A stretch of 64,000 nt of DNA from CAZIAK01 sp964537035. GTDB taxonomy: Bacteria; Planctomycetota; B15-G4. The stretch is from NCBI GenBank assembly GCA_964537035.1, contig CAZIAK010000011.1:49362-113361 (forward strand). The letters are read 5' to 3'. The notes beneath the pieces were generated by a model. That model saw only the letters and a list, made by a program, of their open reading frames with translations, did not search any database and was not told the DNA's origin. A program made the translations under genes and the position numbers. Positions 17,293 to 26,504 of the stretch are shown here, piece by piece (position 1 is the first letter of the stretch; each line of letters starts with the position of its first letter).

Positions 17293-18328
17293 GCGCCTCC
17301 CGCGAGCGAAGCGGGGGGACGACTTCGATGTGCGCATCCTCGATGGGCGGCGAGAGGCGTTTCGCTATCGGGTGGCCGACGGCGAAGAGGGCCTGCGCCT
17401 CGACCAGTTCCTGGCCAAGCGGCTCAAGTGGCGTTCGCGGACCTCGTCGCGCAAGCTGCTCGACGACGGCCTGGTGAGCCTGAGCGGCCGGTCCGCCCGA
17501 GCCTCCAGGCGCATGGCGGTGGGGGACATCGTCACCGTCACCCTGCCCCCTGCGGTGCGGGACGAGGCCTTGCAGCTGAGCCAGGCCGACGACCTGGAGC
17601 TGCCGCGCCTGCACGAAGACGACGTGCTCATCGCCATCGACAAGCCGCCGAACATCCCCGTGCATCCTTCGGGGAAGCTGCTGCACTACACGGTCATCAC
17701 GGCTCTGCATCGGGCCTATCGCAACTTCGAGGACCCCACACAGGACATCGTGCCCAAGCTGTGCCATCGGCTCGACCTGGAGACCAGCGGCGTGCTGCTG
17801 GTGGCCAAGACGTTGCCAGCCCTGGTGCATGTGCAGCGGCAGTTCGAGAAGCGCACCGTCACCAAGGAGTACATGGTGCTGGTGCACGGCGAGGTGGCCG
17901 ACGCAGAGGGCCTCATCGATCTGCCCATCGGCCCGACGATCTCGGGTGAGATCCGCAACGGGCGGACGATCCGCCACGACATCGGCCAGCCCTCGCGCAC
18001 ACGCTATCGGGTCGAGAAGCGCTGGCGGGGCTACACCCTCTGCCACATCGATCTGCTCACCGGGCGGCACCACCAGATCAGGGTGCACATGGCGGCCATC
18101 GGCTATCCGGTGGTGGGGGACAAGCTCTACGGCAAGGACGAGCAGCTCTTCTTGCGCCATCAACGGCGCGAGCTGACCGACGCCGACAGGGACCTGCTCG
18201 AGCTGCCCCGCCAGGCTCTGCACAGCCATTCGCTGGAGTTCGACCATCCCGATCGGGGCCAGATGCGCATCGAGTCGCCCTGGCCCCACGATCTGGCCAC
18301 ATTCTGCGAGGGTCTCGTCCCTCTCTGA
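17285..18328 (+). CDS. RluA-family 23S rRNA pseudouridine synthase
   Basis: Isomerises uridines in RNA, most probably in 23S rRNA (RluC/RluD type). The 347-aa protein has an S4 RNA-binding domain (LRLDQFLAKRLKWRSRTSSR to VSLSG, about residues 38-95) followed by the catalytic domain. The catalytic Asp lies in HRLDLETSGVLLVAKT, and LTGRHHQIRVHMA is the family C-terminal motif. The ATG overlaps the previous gene by 8 bp, so the two are probably co-transcribed. The precise target uridine cannot be set from sequence. Confidence 0.92.
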   Translation: MAKRLPRAKRGDDFDVRILDGRREAFRYRVADGEEGLRLDQFLAKRLKWRSRTSSRKLLDDGLVSLSGRSARASRRMAVGDIVTVTLPPAVRDEALQLSQADDLELPRLHEDDVLIAIDKPPNIPVHPSGKLLHYTVITALHRAYRNFEDPTQDIVPKLCHRLDLETSGVLLVAKTLPALVHVQRQFEKRTVTKEYMVLVHGEVADAEGLIDLPIGPTISGEIRNGRTIRHDIGQPSRTRYRVEKRWRGYTLCHIDLLTGRHHQIRVHMAAIGYPVVGDKLYGKDEQLFLRHQRRELTDADRDLLELPRQALHSHSLEFDHPDRGQMRIESPWPHDLATFCEGLVPL

Positions 18329-18345
18329 GCGCTCCGGCGGCGGAT

Positions 18346-18353
18346 GCTATCGT
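18346..18353 (+). promoter_or_regulatory. Candidate extended -10 placing transcription start at the ATG
   Basis: TGC-TATCGT ends 7 nt before the ATG at 18361. If used, the transcript would begin at or next to the start codon (leaderless). No -35 box is evident. Confidence 0.35.
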
Positions 18354-18360
18354 TGCGCCG

Positions 18361-20946
18361 ATGTCGAGCGCACCCCGTGTCACCTGGGGGACCGTCACAG
18401 CGGTGTCCTCCCTTCTCCCGTGTCTTGCTGTCTGTCTGTTGCTGGCCCCGGCGGTTCATGGGAGCCCACCCGGCGCGGACACGGGCTACGCCAGCTTCGT
18501 CAAGGCCCAGGCCGGCGTCGCCAAAAAGGCCAGCCGGGCCAAGGACTGGGCCACGGTCGAGGCGGCCTGGACAGCCGTGCTCGAGGTGGACCCGCTCTCG
18601 ATGGAGGCCCTGGCCGGACTGGTCGAGGCAGCCGAGAAGAGCGGCGACCCGGACGCGGAGGCCCTGGCTCGCCGGGAGTACAACCGCCAGCTGGCCCGCA
18701 GGGTGCAGGCCGGCGAGAACAAGCTGGCCCGCACGTTGACCAAATCCCAGGAGCGCCAGGCCGAGATCGATCCCTTCGCCGGTGAGTCGGTCGAGCTGCA
18801 GGCCGAGTTCAGCGAGGCCCAGTCGATCTTGGGTCAGGCCTACCTTGAGGCCGGGCTCTTCGCCAACGCCATGGTCGCCTGGATCGCCCGGCTGGACACC
18901 GTGGCTCCCGACAGCGATCAAGCGGTGGAGGCCCGAGCGGCGATCACCCGCTGCCTGGCCGAGGGCGGCGACTTCGTGGGCCGTCTCGGGCTGGCGCCAG
19001 ACCTGTCTGCAGGTGAGCGGGACGAAGCGTGGATCGCCGACTTCAACCGCAAGACCGCCAAGTGGAGCCGGGCGGGCGAGTGGGCGACACCTCACTACCG
19101 CATCAAGGTGGCGGGCAACTGGAAGCTGGGCGAGGCCGCCGCCAAGGTCATGGAGGAGGCCCACGCGTTCTACCGTGAGATCTGGGGCATCATCCCTGAC
19201 CCCGCACCCAAGCGGGTAGACGAGAGTCTGCGCGACATCAACATCACGCCAATCGCCGTGAACATCTACGGCAGTCACGCCGAGTATGTGAAGCGTGCCG
19301 GCGCCGTGGAGTGGAGCGGCGGGCAGTTCAACGGCAGCGCGGTCGACACCTACGACCACGGCAGCGGATCGGGGTCGTGGCGCTCGACATTGACCACCCT
19401 GTATCACGAGGCCAGTCACCAGTTCATGCGCGAAGCGGTGGGCTCGCCGCCGTCGTACATCAACGAAGGGGTGGCTTGCCTGTTCGAGTCGATCGAGGTG
19501 CTGCCCAACGGCACCATCCGCCGGGACCTGCCCACCAAGCGCTACCTGACCGACCTGGCCAAGACCCTGCGCGCCGAGCCGTCGTTCGACCTGGCCTTCG
19601 TGATGGACCCCAAGAACGGCAACGACCCCAAGTTCTACGCACCTCGCTGGGGACTGATCTACTTCTTGCGCATGTTCCTCGGTGAGCAGGGCGACTACGT
19701 GTATCGGGATCAGCTCGAGAACTACATCTACGCCTTCAAGCGAGGCACTCCGGGGGACGCGGTCGAGCACTTCGAGTCGTTCTTCGTGGAGCCCTTCGAT
19801 ATTCCCGAGATCACCAACTTCGCCGAGTTCACCGAGGTCTGGCGGCGCTGGATTCTCGACCTCGACGCCTCCGAGAAGGACAGCTCAGGCAGGGTCGCCG
19901 CGCTGCGAAAGAAGGCCCGTATGGGGGGCCTGAAGAAAGATTGGGAGACGGCCCTGGCCTTTCACGAGCGGGTGCTCGACCTCGAGCCGGGCGACCTCGA
20001 CGCGGTCTGGGGAGTGGCTCAGGCCGCAGAGAAGCTGGGCCAGATCGACCAGGCGGTGTTCATGGCTCGTCAGTTGATCGAGCTGTCCGAACCAGACGAC
20101 CAGCGGCGCCAGGACGCGGACACGCTACACAAGGCCTTGGACGAGCAGGCCGGCGATTGGACCGACGCTCGCCGGCGTCTCATCGGCGGCATGGCCGGCC
20201 TGGCCCTGCGCTACGACCGTGAAGAGATGTCCCTGATGGCCATGCGGGTCGCCCAGGATGTCCTCGATGTCGACCCCTTTGACGCCTCGGCCCGGGCCCT
20301 GATCGGTCGCCTCGAGCGGGAGACCGGCCGTACGGTGATCCGCTGGCGCAAGCTGTTCAACGGGCTCAACCTTGACGGTTGGTACGGGGCCAAGACCGAA
20401 GAGGCCTTCTTCGTGGAGAATGGCCAGCTGGTGGCGGACTACGGTCGTGTCGCTGGCGCTGCCGGCGGCGCCGACGCCGAGGGTGCATCGCTCTACCAGA
20501 CCATTTTTCTTGAGCGTGCCGTCCAGGGTGACTGGTCCATGGAGGCCAGGATCCGCGCCGGCTCTGACTGGGAGATCGCGGGCCTCTGCTTTGGCGCGAG
20601 GGACAGCGACAACTTCGAAGGCGCGGTGCTGCGCAAGGGCAGTGACGGCAGCAATCGCCTCGACTTTGGCTCCTTTCACGGCTCCTGGGTGTTCCGCGGC
20701 GATGGCTCCTACAAGGTCGACTACGACCCCACCGGGCCGGACGGGACCGTGCTGCGTGTCGATGTGCGCAACCGCAGGGTCTCGGTGACGATCGACGGCG
20801 TACCCGTGCGCCCGGTTGTGGACGGGAAGAAGCAGGACTTCATTCAGTATCCTATGTCGGCCTTGCGCGGCGATGCTGGACTGCTCGTCAGCAAGGGTGT
20901 CACCAGATTCACCGACCTGCGCATGCTCGCCGGCAAGACTCGCTGA
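18361..20946 (+). CDS. Exported DUF1570-like metallopeptidase / TPR / DUF1080 fusion
   Basis: This 861-aa protein begins with a signal peptide (about residues 1-37). TPR-like helices occupy residues about 45-200. A DUF1570-type putative peptidase unit contains H349-EAS-H353 and Glu369 (YINEG), the spacing of a gluzincin zinc site. A second TPR-like block (about 500-640) follows. The C-terminal domain begins KLFNGLNLDGWYG and continues FFVENGQLVADY, the pattern of DUF1080 (3-keto-disaccharide hydrolase-like/LamG fold). All three modules are abundant in Planctomycetota. The substrate is unknown and peptidase activity is only inferred from the HExxH site. It is followed by an RCK gene after 43 bp. 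Confidence 0.85.
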   Translation: MSSAPRVTWGTVTAVSSLLPCLAVCLLLAPAVHGSPPGADTGYASFVKAQAGVAKKASRAKDWATVEAAWTAVLEVDPLSMEALAGLVEAAEKSGDPDAEALARREYNRQLARRVQAGENKLARTLTKSQERQAEIDPFAGESVELQAEFSEAQSILGQAYLEAGLFANAMVAWIARLDTVAPDSDQAVEARAAITRCLAEGGDFVGRLGLAPDLSAGERDEAWIADFNRKTAKWSRAGEWATPHYRIKVAGNWKLGEAAAKVMEEAHAFYREIWGIIPDPAPKRVDESLRDINITPIAVNIYGSHAEYVKRAGAVEWSGGQFNGSAVDTYDHGSGSGSWRSTLTTLYHEASHQFMREAVGSPPSYINEGVACLFESIEVLPNGTIRRDLPTKRYLTDLAKTLRAEPSFDLAFVMDPKNGNDPKFYAPRWGLIYFLRMFLGEQGDYVYRDQLENYIYAFKRGTPGDAVEHFESFFVEPFDIPEITNFAEFTEVWRRWILDLDASEKDSSGRVAALRKKARMGGLKKDWETALAFHERVLDLEPGDLDAVWGVAQAAEKLGQIDQAVFMARQLIELSEPDDQRRQDADTLHKALDEQAGDWTDARRRLIGGMAGLALRYDREEMSLMAMRVAQDVLDVDPFDASARALIGRLERETGRTVIRWRKLFNGLNLDGWYGAKTEEAFFVENGQLVADYGRVAGAAGGADAEGASLYQTIFLERAVQGDWSMEARIRAGSDWEIAGLCFGARDSDNFEGAVLRKGSDGSNRLDFGSFHGSWVFRGDGSYKVDYDPTGPDGTVLRVDVRNRRVSVTIDGVPVRPVVDGKKQDFIQYPMSALRGDAGLLVSKGVTRFTDLRMLAGKTR

Positions 20947-20989
20947 GCACGCTCAGGTCCGCGTCCCGACCGTCCCCACGGAAGCTGTC

Positions 20990-21706
20990 ATGGATCAGCT
21001 CTTCTCCATCACCGATCACGTCATCGTCTGTGGCTACGGCAGCACGGGGCAGTTCGTGGCCAAGGACCTCGCGGCCGAGGGCATGCGCATCGTGGTCGTC
21101 GAGAAAGCCACCGAGCGGGCCACCGTGGCCGAAGAAGACGGCCACCTGGCCTTGGTGGGCGACGTCCTCGACCCTGAGATCCTGAAAGAGGCGGGCATGG
21201 AGCGGGCCCGGGGAGTGGTCTTCGGCCTGCCCGAAGAAGCGGACAACCTCTTCGCCACCATGACTGCCAGAGAGCTCAACCCGGACATCTTCATCATCGC
21301 CCGGCACACCTCGAGCCACGCCAAGGACAAGCTGGTGCGGGCGGGGGCCGATCGCACGGTCAACCCCTTCGAAGAGACCGGACGGCTCATCGGCAACGAG
21401 TTCATCCGCCCGGCGGTCATGGACCTCATGCGCATCTTCACCCACGAAGAGGCGGCAGACGACGAGGTCAGGGTGCGCGAGGTGACCGTGGGCGAGGGCA
21501 GCCCCCTGGTGGGCCAGTCCCTGCGAGACGCCGATATCAGGGCCCGGCTCGACGTGATCGTCATCGCCATGCGCAAGGGCGGCGACTCGACGCGCTTCAA
21601 CCCCGACCCGAAGCGGCCCTTCGAGGCCGGCGACGTGCTGGTCTGCATGGGCAAGCTGGCCAACCTGCGCGAACTGCACGATCTGGGCCGAGGGGTGATG
21701 GGCTGA
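20990..21706 (+). CDS. RCK (TrkA-N/TrkA-C) potassium-channel regulatory protein
   Basis: This 238-aa cytoplasmic protein has an RCK_N Rossmann domain (VIVCGYGSTGQFVAKDLA, acidic end of strand 2 at VVEKA, GDVLDPEILKEAG) and an RCK_C domain (about residues 150-235, GSPLVGQSLRDADIRARL). Such proteins gate K+ channels or Trk/Ktr transporters on binding NAD(H) or ATP. No membrane pore segment is present and none is encoded next door, so its partner lies elsewhere or it is a stand-alone regulator. Start ATG chosen at 20990, since upstream sequence belongs to the preceding gene. Confidence 0.88.
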   Translation: MDQLFSITDHVIVCGYGSTGQFVAKDLAAEGMRIVVVEKATERATVAEEDGHLALVGDVLDPEILKEAGMERARGVVFGLPEEADNLFATMTARELNPDIFIIARHTSSHAKDKLVRAGADRTVNPFEETGRLIGNEFIRPAVMDLMRIFTHEEAADDEVRVREVTVGEGSPLVGQSLRDADIRARLDVIVIAMRKGGDSTRFNPDPKRPFEAGDVLVCMGKLANLRELHDLGRGVMG

Positions 21707-21774
21707 TCGCCCCGTCTGGGTTCGCCCCGAATTGTACGCCCAATTGCTGAGGTTCGCCCGAGGCCCAGAATCGC

Positions 21775-21780
21775 TACGAT
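21775..21780 (+). promoter_or_regulatory. Candidate -10 element of the citrate synthase gene
   Basis: TACGAT, about 65 nt upstream of the start. It is followed by a small hairpin (GTCCGCC / GGGCGG, about 21790-21805). Confidence 0.25.
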
Positions 21781-21843
21781 GGCGGTGCGTCCGCCATTTG
21801 GGCGGCAGAAACAACATTGCGGAATCTGCTCTTGGAGAGGTTG

Positions 21844-23148
21844 ATGGCTGCCCAGGAAGAGGCTCAAAAAACCGGTGAGACGGCTGAAGTCCACGTGGAT
21901 GGGCAGGTCCTGACCCTGCCGGTGTCCCGGGGGACAGAGGGCGACAAGGCCATCGGCGTGAGCAAGCTGAGGTCCGAGACGGGCTTCATCACCCTTGATC
22001 CGGGGTACGCGAACACGGGCGCCTGCAGCAGTGCGATCACCTTCATCGACGGCGAGAAGGGCATCCTGCGCTACCGGGGCTACCCCATCGCTGAACTGGC
22101 CGAGGGCAGCAGCTTTCTTGAGTCGGCCTGGCTGCTGATCAACGGAGAGCTGCCCTCACAGACAGAGCTCTCGTCGTTCGTCGACGAAGTGACCCAGCAC
22201 ACGATGCTGCACGAGAACTACCGGCGCTTCTTCGACGCCCTGCCCAAGAGCGCTCACCCCATGCCGGTGTGCGCCGCTGCGGTGGGCGCCCTGGCCACGT
22301 TCTACCCTGAGCCTGAGAACGAGCAGAACATCCGCGACGCCGTCGTGCGGCTCATCGCCAAGATGCCCACCATCGCGGCCTACGCCTACAAGCACAGCAT
22401 CGGCCAGCCGTTCGTCTATCCCCAGAACGACCTCGACTACTCGAGCAACTTCTTGCGGATGATGTTCTCGACCCCGTGTGCGCCCTACACCGCCGACCCG
22501 GTGGTGGCTCGTATTCTCGATCAGCTGTTCATCCTGCACGCCGATCACGAGCAGAACTGCTCGACCAGCACGGTGCGGCTGGTGGGCAGCTCCATGGCCA
22601 ACCTGTTTGCCAGCATCTCGGCGGGCATCAGCGCGCTCTGGGGCAGCCTCCACGGCGGGGCCAACCAGAAGGTGGTCGAGATGCTCGAGGCCATCGATCA
22701 GGGCGGCGGCGACCCCATGGCCTACCTGGCCCGGGCCAAGGACCCGAACGACCCCACCCGTCTGATGGGCTTCGGCCATCGGGTCTACAAGAACTACGAT
22801 CCTAGGGCTTCGTTCTTGAAGGACGCCTGCAAGACGGTCCTGGAGCGGCTGGACATCTCGGACAACCTGCTGACCATCGCCCAGGACCTCGAGGAGATCA
22901 CCCTGGCCGATGACTACTTCGTGAAGCGCAAGCTGTACCCGAACGTCGACTTCTACTCTGGCGTGATCTATCGCGCTCTGGGCATCCCTGTCGACGCCTT
23001 CACGGTGATGTTCGCCATCGGCCGTCTGCCAGGCTGGATCGCCCAGTGGCTTGAGATGCGCAACGACCCGGCCTTCCGCATCGGCCGTCCTCGACAGGTC
23101 TACACCGGAGCGACAGAGCGGTCCTACGTGCCGCTCGCGGCTCGCTGA
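21844..23148 (+). CDS. gltA: Citrate synthase
   Basis: Condenses oxaloacetate and acetyl-CoA to citrate at the entry of the TCA cycle. The 434-aa length and the N-terminal segment before GFITLDPGYANTGACSS fit the type II (hexameric, GltA) bacterial enzymes. Catalytic residues are in LHADHEQNCSTSTVRL (His), GFGHRVYKNYDPRA (His) and VDFYSGVIYRALGIP (Asp). The start ATG at 21844 has GGAG at 21834-21837; an in-frame TTG at 21817 is a weaker alternative. Confidence 0.97.
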   Translation: MAAQEEAQKTGETAEVHVDGQVLTLPVSRGTEGDKAIGVSKLRSETGFITLDPGYANTGACSSAITFIDGEKGILRYRGYPIAELAEGSSFLESAWLLINGELPSQTELSSFVDEVTQHTMLHENYRRFFDALPKSAHPMPVCAAAVGALATFYPEPENEQNIRDAVVRLIAKMPTIAAYAYKHSIGQPFVYPQNDLDYSSNFLRMMFSTPCAPYTADPVVARILDQLFILHADHEQNCSTSTVRLVGSSMANLFASISAGISALWGSLHGGANQKVVEMLEAIDQGGGDPMAYLARAKDPNDPTRLMGFGHRVYKNYDPRASFLKDACKTVLERLDISDNLLTIAQDLEEITLADDYFVKRKLYPNVDFYSGVIYRALGIPVDAFTVMFAIGRLPGWIAQWLEMRNDPAFRIGRPRQVYTGATERSYVPLAAR

Positions 23149-23331
23149 CGCAGCAGGCCTGGCGTCCTGGCCCTCGGCGGCGAGCTGGTCTCGGACGCGC
23201 GGTGGCCCGCGGCCGGCAATCGGGGGCAGGCGGCGCCCGGGCGTCAGGGTGGGCGGTTGGCGCAGGGGCCGAGGGATCGCGTATCCTTCGGCCCTCTTTT
23301 CGCCAGCAACCCGCCTCCTTGAGACCGAACC

Positions 23332-24240
23332 ATGCTCGGATCCGTGATTCTCGCCCTGGCTGCCTTCAGCCTTGGCCCCCTGGTCCAGTCGCTGCAGATC
23401 GAAGAGCCGGTGCCCCCGGTCGAGCCGCCCCAGGTCTCGGCTCCCGCCACCACTCCAGACGCGGTGACCGAGTTTCTGGGCGATGTCATGGCCAGGCTGT
23501 ACGACCCCCGGGCCGACGGTTTGGTGAGTCTGGCGTTCGTCCTGCCCATCGAAGACCCGATCATGGGGCACACCGCCAACGCCACGGTGGCCTGGACGGA
23601 AGGCTCCGAGCCGACCGTAGAGGTCGAGGTGCTCGACTTCGAGCTGCCGCCCATGATGGCTCAGATGGGCTTGACCCTTGAGCAGCTGCGCATGAGCGTG
23701 GCGCCCCAGGCCCAGGCCGCCGGTCGCGACTTCTTGGACCGCATGCTCGGCAACGCGATCGGCGACATGAGCAAGGGTCGCGTGGGCTCCATGGCTGGCG
23801 TGGTCGATGGCAACGTGGTCGTGCGCTTCGGTGCGTCCTCCAACCCCATGGATCCGTTCAAGGAGCATCAGCTCCACGTGGATGACGAGGGCATGTTGCG
23901 CAAGCACATCGTGGTCGCTGCAGGCCCCATGGGTGATCAGCAAGTCGAGAACCAGCTCGAATGGAAGCCGGCGAAGGATGGAGATCTGCTGGTGGCCAAG
24001 GGCATGGCCATGGTCATGGACACTCCCATGGGCCGCCTCGAGGTGCAGAGGCAGACCTTTGGCTACATGCAGGTCGGAGACATGCTGCTGCTGATCGAGC
24101 TCTCCACCGAGATGAAGATGCCCGGAGCCCCCACGCCGATCGTGAGCCAGCTCGTGAGTGGGCTGGTGGTGAACGGACAGCCCGTGTCTACCGCTACGCC
24201 CGCCGCTCCCGAGGCGACTGAGCCCGCCGTCGGAGGCTGA
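23332..24240 (+). CDS. Exported protein of unknown function
   Basis: This 302-aa protein has a short N-terminal hydrophobic stretch (MLGSVILALAAFSLGPL) consistent with a signal peptide, followed by a Pro-rich linker. The body is beta-rich with many Met residues (for example PPMMAQMGLTLEQLRM), and the tail is Ala/Pro-rich (ATPAAPEATEPAVGG). I do not recognise a family. A TATCCT at 23282-23287 could be a -10. gltX follows after 47 bp. Confidence 0.65.
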   Translation: MLGSVILALAAFSLGPLVQSLQIEEPVPPVEPPQVSAPATTPDAVTEFLGDVMARLYDPRADGLVSLAFVLPIEDPIMGHTANATVAWTEGSEPTVEVEVLDFELPPMMAQMGLTLEQLRMSVAPQAQAAGRDFLDRMLGNAIGDMSKGRVGSMAGVVDGNVVVRFGASSNPMDPFKEHQLHVDDEGMLRKHIVVAAGPMGDQQVENQLEWKPAKDGDLLVAKGMAMVMDTPMGRLEVQRQTFGYMQVGDMLLLIELSTEMKMPGAPTPIVSQLVSGLVVNGQPVSTATPAAPEATEPAVGG

Positions 24241-24287
24241 GGCCTCTTGCCCAGCGCCGCCCTGGTCCCTCACCGAGAGCTCACGCC

Positions 24288-25736
24288 ATGAACGTCGTCA
24301 CCCGAGTTGCGCCTTCTCCCACGGGCGATCCCCACGTGGGCACGGCGTACGTGTCCCTGTTCAACTGGGCCTGGGCCAAGCGCCATGGTGGCCGCTTCAT
24401 CCTGCGCATCGAAGACACGGACCAGTCGCGCAGCAAGCCCGAGTACGAGACTGCGATCTACTCTGCCCTGGCCTGGCTGGGGGTGACCGCGGACGAGAGC
24501 CCGGAGGCGGGCGGCGATCACGGGCCCTATCGCCAGAGTGAGCGGCGGGAGATCTACAGCGAGTACGCCGAGAAGTTGATCGAGAGCGGCCACGCCTACC
24601 GCTGCTTCTGCACCTCTGAGCGGCTGGCAGCCTTGCGCGTGGAGCAGAAGGCCGCCAAGGCCAACCTGGGCTACGACGGCTTCTGCCGGGGGCTCGAGGC
24701 GGGTGAGTCGGCGAGCCGTGCCCAGACCGAGCAGCACGTGGTCCGGCTGGCGGTCGACAAGGGGGCCGAGACCCGCTTCGACGATCTGCTGCGGGGCGAG
24801 ATCGTGATCCAGAACGCCACCGTCGACGATCAGGTCCTGCTCAAGTCTGACGGCATGCCGACCTACCACATGGCCAACGTGGTCGACGATCACCTCATGG
24901 GCGTGACCATCATCATGCGCGCCGAAGAGTGGATCCCGTCCGTGCCCAAGCACGTCATGCTCTACAAGGCCTTCGGTTGGGACCCGCCGATCTACGCCCA
25001 CGTTCCCCTGTTGCGCAACGCGGACAAGAGCAAGATCAGCAAGCGCAAGAACCCCACCTCTCTGAGCTGGTACCGCAGCCAGGGCTACCTGCCCGAGACC
25101 ATGCTCAACTTCCTGGCCCTGCAGGGCTGGAGTCCCCGTGAGGACAGCGAAGAGTTCACCGTCGAGGAGTTCATCGAGAAGTTCGACCCCCGGCAGATCT
25201 CGGTGGGCGGGCCGGTGTTTGACATGGTCAAGCTCGACTGGCTCAACGGCGAGAAGATCCGCAAGAAGACCCTGCCCGACCTGGCCGACCTGATCCTGTC
25301 AGAGGGCTTCGCGGAGGGCTGGGAGCGAGACGAGCTCCTGGCCGCGCTGCCGATCTTCCAGGCGCGCATCAAGGTGCTGCCCGAGTTCGCCCAGCAGGCC
25401 CAGTTCGTGAAGAGCCGGGTCGAGCCCGACCTGGCTGGCCTGGCCAAGAAGACCAAGAAGGTCGATCCGGCGCTGCTGGTCACGGTCCTGCGCGAGGCGG
25501 CAGATGAGTTGCTGGCTCGGGAGGGGCAGAGCGACGACGAGCGGGAGGCAGCCCTGCGCGCCCTGGCCGAGAAGCACGAGATCAAGGTGGGCGCCCTGTT
25601 CATGGGGCTGCGCATCGGGGTCACCGGCGCCATGGCCAGCCCTCCTCTGCTGCCGTCCATTGACCTCGTGGGCTGCGCAGAGAGCGTGGCTCGGGTCCGT
25701 GCCCTGGCTGACCTGCTGGTGCCAGCCGAGCACTGA
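24288..25736 (+). CDS. gltX: Glutamate--tRNA ligase
   Basis: Charges tRNA-Glu in the cytoplasm. The 482-aa protein is a class I synthetase: RVAPSPTGDPHVGTAY at the N terminus carries the HIGH-type signature, RFILRIEDTDQSRS follows, and the KMSKS loop is KSKISKRKN. The anticodon-binding helical domain occupies the C-terminal third. A separate glutaminyl-tRNA synthetase at 46677 implies this enzyme can be discriminating for tRNA-Glu. Confidence 0.97.
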   Translation: MNVVTRVAPSPTGDPHVGTAYVSLFNWAWAKRHGGRFILRIEDTDQSRSKPEYETAIYSALAWLGVTADESPEAGGDHGPYRQSERREIYSEYAEKLIESGHAYRCFCTSERLAALRVEQKAAKANLGYDGFCRGLEAGESASRAQTEQHVVRLAVDKGAETRFDDLLRGEIVIQNATVDDQVLLKSDGMPTYHMANVVDDHLMGVTIIMRAEEWIPSVPKHVMLYKAFGWDPPIYAHVPLLRNADKSKISKRKNPTSLSWYRSQGYLPETMLNFLALQGWSPREDSEEFTVEEFIEKFDPRQISVGGPVFDMVKLDWLNGEKIRKKTLPDLADLILSEGFAEGWERDELLAALPIFQARIKVLPEFAQQAQFVKSRVEPDLAGLAKKTKKVDPALLVTVLREAADELLAREGQSDDEREAALRALAEKHEIKVGALFMGLRIGVTGAMASPPLLPSIDLVGCAESVARVRALADLLVPAEH

Positions 25737-25894
25737 GCCCTGCTCGGCGGGCTGCTCAGCGCCCTGCTTCTTGAGCCCGTTCTCACGCCCTCGGGCAAAG
25801 TCCCGTATCCAAGGCTCGCGCCCAGGCCTCAGGCTTGCGCTGCGGTCCATGGTCCCGAGAATCGGGTGCCCGATCCCTGCTGGAGTCCCCTGCC

Positions 25895-26446
25895 ATGCTC
25901 AGTCGTTCCGCCAACCTCTTGTCTCTGGCCTGCTCCGCTGCCCTGCTGGTTTGCGGTTGCGGTGGCCAAGAGCCCGAGTCTCCCGACGCTCTCGGTGAGC
26001 TCCTGGGGAGCTATAGCCTCGATCTGGAGGCCTCGGTCACGGCCAGCCTGCCGGTCTGGAAGGCCGCGCTGAGCAAGGGCGTCGAGAAGGACATCGCCGA
26101 TCTGGTGGCCCAGCCTCCGGCCATGATCAAGGAGATGCGCGACGACCACGCAACGCTCGAAGCTCAGGGCGAGGAGATCGTGCGCAAGAGCCTGGACCGC
26201 ACCAAGATCAACCTGACCCTGGCCAAGCGCCGGGCCTTTGAGCTGACGACCAAGGTCCCAGACCTCAAGGAGGGCGGCTGCTCTGGCCTGTGGACCGTCG
26301 AGGACGACGTGTTGTTCCTCGTGCGGGACACGGTGGATGGCGAGGCCCTCGAAGAGAACTCATCGGTGAAGCTGGCCATGGCCGACGGTGTGTTGACCAT
26401 GCGTTGGCCCGGGCTGCCGTTCGCCTTCGTGCTGCGCCAGGGCTGA
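25895..26446 (+). CDS. Small lipoprotein of unknown function
   Basis: This 183-aa protein has signal peptide MLSRSANLLSLACSAALLVCGC, and Cys at the end of LVCGC fits a lipobox. The mature part starts with a helical segment (LLGSYSLDLEAS to about residue 100) and ends in a short beta-rich domain (GLWTVEDDVLFLVRD to the C terminus). The layout of a 'minimum of variance, residual error' style beta segment after a helix is not recognisable as a known family. Start ATG at 25895, since the upstream extension lacks a signal peptide. Confidence 0.65.
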   Translation: MLSRSANLLSLACSAALLVCGCGGQEPESPDALGELLGSYSLDLEASVTASLPVWKAALSKGVEKDIADLVAQPPAMIKEMRDDHATLEAQGEEIVRKSLDRTKINLTLAKRRAFELTTKVPDLKEGGCSGLWTVEDDVLFLVRDTVDGEALEENSSVKLAMADGVLTMRWPGLPFAFVLRQG

Positions 26447-26504
26447 GAGCCCCTCCCGCCAACACGGCTCCTTACGGACCGCTCGCCACGAGCCGCCAGA
26501 TCTC

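Noticed and set aside
15550..17337. 595-codon minus-strand frame
   Set aside because: Antisense to the 15415 gene, whose signal peptide and composition look real.
22156..24273. 705-codon minus-strand frame
   Set aside because: Antisense to citrate synthase and the 23332 gene, with His/Gln/Gly-rich composition and no domain.
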